Of a stretch of 38,816 nt of DNA, positions 36,460 to 38,816 are shown piece after piece. This DNA comes from Tepidicella baoligensis. Lineage in GTDB: Bacteria; Pseudomonadota; Gammaproteobacteria; Burkholderiales; Burkholderiaceae_C. Numbering within the stretch: the first letter of the stretch is position 1; every line of letters begins with the position of its first letter. The stretch covers positions 1 through 38,816 of the forward strand of contig NZ_JACCDB010000004.1 of the NCBI RefSeq assembly GCF_013432195.1, given 5' to 3'. Position numbers and translations under genes: made by a program. Below the pieces are notes generated by a model. The model was not told where the DNA came from. It saw nothing but the letters and a program-made list of their open reading frames with translations, and made no database searches.

Positions 36460-38331
36460 ATGAGCCCTCCCACCTTCCGCCCGATGCCCTTTGGGGTGAC
36501 CCGCGCTGTGCTGCGCGACGGCCCCACCGGCACGCACTACCTGCGCGCCGATCAGGAACTGCTGCCCTACCCCGAACGCCTGACAGATCGCCTGCGCCAT
36601 TGGGCCGAAACCGCACCCGACCGCACCTGGATGGCGCGCCGCCAGCCCACCGTGGATGCCGATGGCAAACCCGCACTGGGCGAATGGCGCCACATCAGCT
36701 ACGCCGAAGCGTGGGCCACCGCGCGCCGCATTGCCCAGGGCCTGATCAACCGCGGCCTCGACACCGAGCGCCCGGTGGCCATCCTGTCGGAAAACAGCCT
36801 GGAGCATGCGCTGCTGGCCCTGGGTTGTATGGTCGCGGGCGTGCCTTACGTGCCCATCTCGCCCGCCTACTCGCTCATCAGCACCGACTACGACAAGCTC
36901 AAGCACGCGGTGCGCATCACCACGCCGGGCATGCTGTTTGCCAGCGATGCGGCGCGCTACGGCAAGGCCCTGCGTGCCGTGGCCGGTGAAGGCGTGGAAA
37001 TCGTGTTGGCCGACGGCAAGCTGGACGGACTGGACAGCACCCGTTTCGCCGACTTGGCCGCCACTCCCGAAACGCCCGCCGTGGACGCGGCCATGGCCGC
37101 CACCGGGCCAGACACCATCGTCAAGTTCCTGTTCACCAGTGGCTCCACCAAGCTGCCCAAGGCCGTCATCAACACCCAACGCATGTGGTGCGCCAACCAG
37201 CAGCAGATGGTGCAGTCCATGCCTGTGCTGGCGGAGCAACCCCTGGTGCTGGTGGACTGGCTGCCCTGGAATCACACCTTCGGGGGCAACCACAACTTCG
37301 GCATGGTAATCTTCCATGGTGGCACGCTCTATATCGACGACGGCAAACCCACGCCCGCGCTGATACACGAAACCCTGCGCAACCTGCGCGAGATCGCGCC
37401 CACCGTGTACTTCAACGTGCCCACGGGCTTCGAGGCCATTGCCAACGCCATGAAGACCGACGACCTGTTGCGCAAGACCCTGCTGTCGCGCGTGAAGATG
37501 TTCTTTTACGCCGGCGCCGCGCTGGCCCAGCCTGTGTGGGACAGCCTGTACGAGAGCGAGGAGCGCGAGATCGGCCAGCGCATCGTCATGGGCACCGGCC
37601 TGGGCATGACCGAATCGGGCCCCTTCGCCATTTTCGTGACCAACCCCTATGTGAAAGCGGGCGACCTGGGCCTGCCCACCCCGGGCCTGGAACTCAAGCT
37701 GGTGGACATCGATGGCAAGACCGAGGTGCGCTACAAAGGCCCCAACATCACCCCGGGGTACTGGCGCATGCCCCAGGAAACGGCCGAGGCTTTCGACGAG
37801 GAAGGCTTCTTCAAAACGGGCGACGCGGTCAAGTGGATCGACGAGACCGACATCCACCTGGGTCTGAAGTTCGACGGTCGCATCGCCGAGGACTTCAAGC
37901 TCGCCACCGGCACCTTTGTGAGCGTGGGGCCGCTGCGTGCCAAGATCATCGCTGCAGGCGCCCCCTACATCCAGGACGTGGTACTGACCGGTCTGAACCA
38001 GAAGGAAGTGGGCGCCATGGTGTTCCCCACACCCAAGGTGCGCGAACTGGCCAACCTGCCTGCTGACGCATCGATGCACGAGGTGCTGGAAAGCGCCCCG
38101 GTGCTGGCCTATTTCCAGAACGTGGTGAACGAACTGGCCAAGACCGCCACTGGCAGCGCCAACCGCATCGCACGCCTGTGCCTGCTGGCCGACCCGCCCA
38201 CCATTGACCGAGGCGAGGTCACCGACAAAGGCTCCATCAACCAGCGCGCCGTGCTCACGCACCGCGCCGATACCGTGACCGCTCTGCACGAGGACCGGCT
38301 GCACCACATCCTCAAGCCCCAAACGCACTGA
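36460..38331 (+). CDS. fcs: Feruloyl-CoA synthetase (AMP-binding)
   Basis: A 623-residue ANL ligase of the feruloyl-CoA synthase type, which activates ferulate, p-coumarate or caffeate to the CoA ester. The ATP loop is FLFTSGSTKLPKAV. The WLPWNHTFGGNHNFG segment, TGLGMTESGP, and the DKGSINQRAVL C-terminal lysine region are characteristic of this subfamily and differ from the fatty-acyl type at 2444-4102. The gene follows AGGAGA and starts 33 bases after the crotonase stop. Chain-length preference and substrate specificity are not readable. Confidence 0.93.
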   Translation: MSPPTFRPMPFGVTRAVLRDGPTGTHYLRADQELLPYPERLTDRLRHWAETAPDRTWMARRQPTVDADGKPALGEWRHISYAEAWATARRIAQGLINRGLDTERPVAILSENSLEHALLALGCMVAGVPYVPISPAYSLISTDYDKLKHAVRITTPGMLFASDAARYGKALRAVAGEGVEIVLADGKLDGLDSTRFADLAATPETPAVDAAMAATGPDTIVKFLFTSGSTKLPKAVINTQRMWCANQQQMVQSMPVLAEQPLVLVDWLPWNHTFGGNHNFGMVIFHGGTLYIDDGKPTPALIHETLRNLREIAPTVYFNVPTGFEAIANAMKTDDLLRKTLLSRVKMFFYAGAALAQPVWDSLYESEEREIGQRIVMGTGLGMTESGPFAIFVTNPYVKAGDLGLPTPGLELKLVDIDGKTEVRYKGPNITPGYWRMPQETAEAFDEEGFFKTGDAVKWIDETDIHLGLKFDGRIAEDFKLATGTFVSVGPLRAKIIAAGAPYIQDVVLTGLNQKEVGAMVFPTPKVRELANLPADASMHEVLESAPVLAYFQNVVNELAKTATGSANRIARLCLLADPPTIDRGEVTDKGSINQRAVLTHRADTVTALHEDRLHHILKPQTH

Positions 38332-38346
38332 AAGAGACACACAACC

Positions 38347-38816
38347 ATGGCCCACAAGGGATTCTTCAACGCCTTCAACGACGTGTGGATGCTGGACGGC
38401 GTGCGCACGCCGATGGTGGACTACTGCGGCGCGCTCGGCCACATTTCGCCCACCGACCTGGGCATCAAAGCCGCCCGTGAAGCGCTGGCCCGCAACGGCG
38501 TCAACCCGGCCGACATCGGTTCCGTCATCACCGGCAACATGGCACCCGGCGACTTCGACCAGTTCTTCCTGCCGCGCCACATCGGCCTGTACGCTGGGGG
38601 GCCGCAAGAAGTGCCGGCCATCATGGCGCAACGCATCTGCGGCACCGGCTTCGAGCTGTTCCGCCAAGCCGGCGAGCAGATCGAAGCCGGTGTGTGCGAC
38701 GCCGCGCTGGTGGTCGGCACCGAGAGCATGACGCGCAACCCCATCGCCGCCTTCGACCACCGCACCGGCTTCAAGCTGGGTGCGCCGGTGGGTTTCAAGG
38801 ACTACATGTGGGAGGC
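38347..38816 (+). CDS. Acetyl-CoA acetyltransferase (thiolase), N-terminal part, cut by the window end
   Basis: The first 156 codons of a thiolase that runs past the window. Visible are the N-terminal LDGVRTPMVDYCGALG strand-loop, the QRICGTGFE segment with the nucleophilic Cys, and the LVVGTESMTRNP motif. It would cleave a 3-ketoacyl-CoA with CoA to release acetyl-CoA, completing beta-oxidative side-chain shortening with the crotonase and feruloyl-CoA synthetase genes upstream. The ATG at 38347 lies 15 bases after the fcs stop. Confidence 0.93.
   Translation, partial: MAHKGFFNAFNDVWMLDGVRTPMVDYCGALGHISPTDLGIKAAREALARNGVNPADIGSVITGNMAPGDFDQFFLPRHIGLYAGGPQEVPAIMAQRICGTGFELFRQAGEQIEAGVCDAALVVGTESMTRNPIAAFDHRTGFKLGAPVGFKDYMWE

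Noticed and set aside
36445-38760. 771-codon minus-strand open frame over feruloyl-CoA synthetase and thiolase
   Set aside because: Antisense shadow; no family features, whereas the plus-strand genes have complete motifs.

Overview
The window is a GC-rich chromosomal segment that reads as betaproteobacterial, most likely Burkholderiales and close to Comamonadaceae. The evidence is family resemblance only: the dnaG and rpoD proteins, a protocatechuate 4,5-cleavage cluster in the Comamonas pmdEFDABC order, and a tandem set of aromatic, CoA-ester and TRAP catabolic genes. I see no tRNA, rRNA, CRISPR array, insertion sequence or phage gene.

Layout. (1) 1-4102: an SDR dehydrogenase behind a perfect 22-bp palindromic operator, a diguanylate cyclase, and a leftward acyl-CoA synthetase. 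(2) 4200-8696: housekeeping dnaG and rpoD, closed by a strong terminator. (3) 8727-16019: a leftward LigA/LigB-type extradiol dioxygenase pair with a divergent LysR regulator; an AraC regulator divergent from a complete class I P450 system (P450, 2Fe-2S ferredoxin, ferredoxin reductase); a deleted alpha/beta-hydrolase remnant; and an aldo/keto reductase. (4) 16119-23235: the pmd operon, read right to left as ModA-like protein, pmdE, pmdF, pmdD, pmdA, pmdB, pmdC, with a divergent LysR regulator. It covers most steps from protocatechuate to pyruvate and oxaloacetate. (5) 23237-27109: a TRAP transporter (DctP, DctQ, DctM) translationally coupled to a 6-phosphogluconate-dehydrogenase-like protein. 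(6) 27364-33830: a leftward five-gene operon (MBL-fold protein, VOC protein, flavoprotein monooxygenase, DUF2783 protein, fumarylacetoacetase) divergent from an IclR regulator and a crotonase-fold protein. (7) 33847-38816: TetR regulator and amidohydrolase, divergent from crotonase, feruloyl-CoA synthetase and the start of a thiolase. This looks like a CoA-dependent hydroxycinnamate side-chain route.

How the genes fit together (inference): side-chain shortening of hydroxycinnamates (region 7) and P450 oxidation or O-demethylation (region 3) would feed protocatechuate-like catechols to the LigAB/PmdAB ring-cleavage enzymes (regions 3 and 4), with the TRAP system as a candidate importer. Region 6 is the least explained. 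It has a monooxygenase, a possible ring-cleaving or isomerising VOC protein and a fully equipped fumarylacetoacetase, but no homogentisate dioxygenase or maleylacetoacetate isomerase. It also has an MBL protein whose second metal site is gone, and two diverged tandem copies of a palindromic element in the divergent promoter. I consider region 6 the best candidate for an undescribed pathway.
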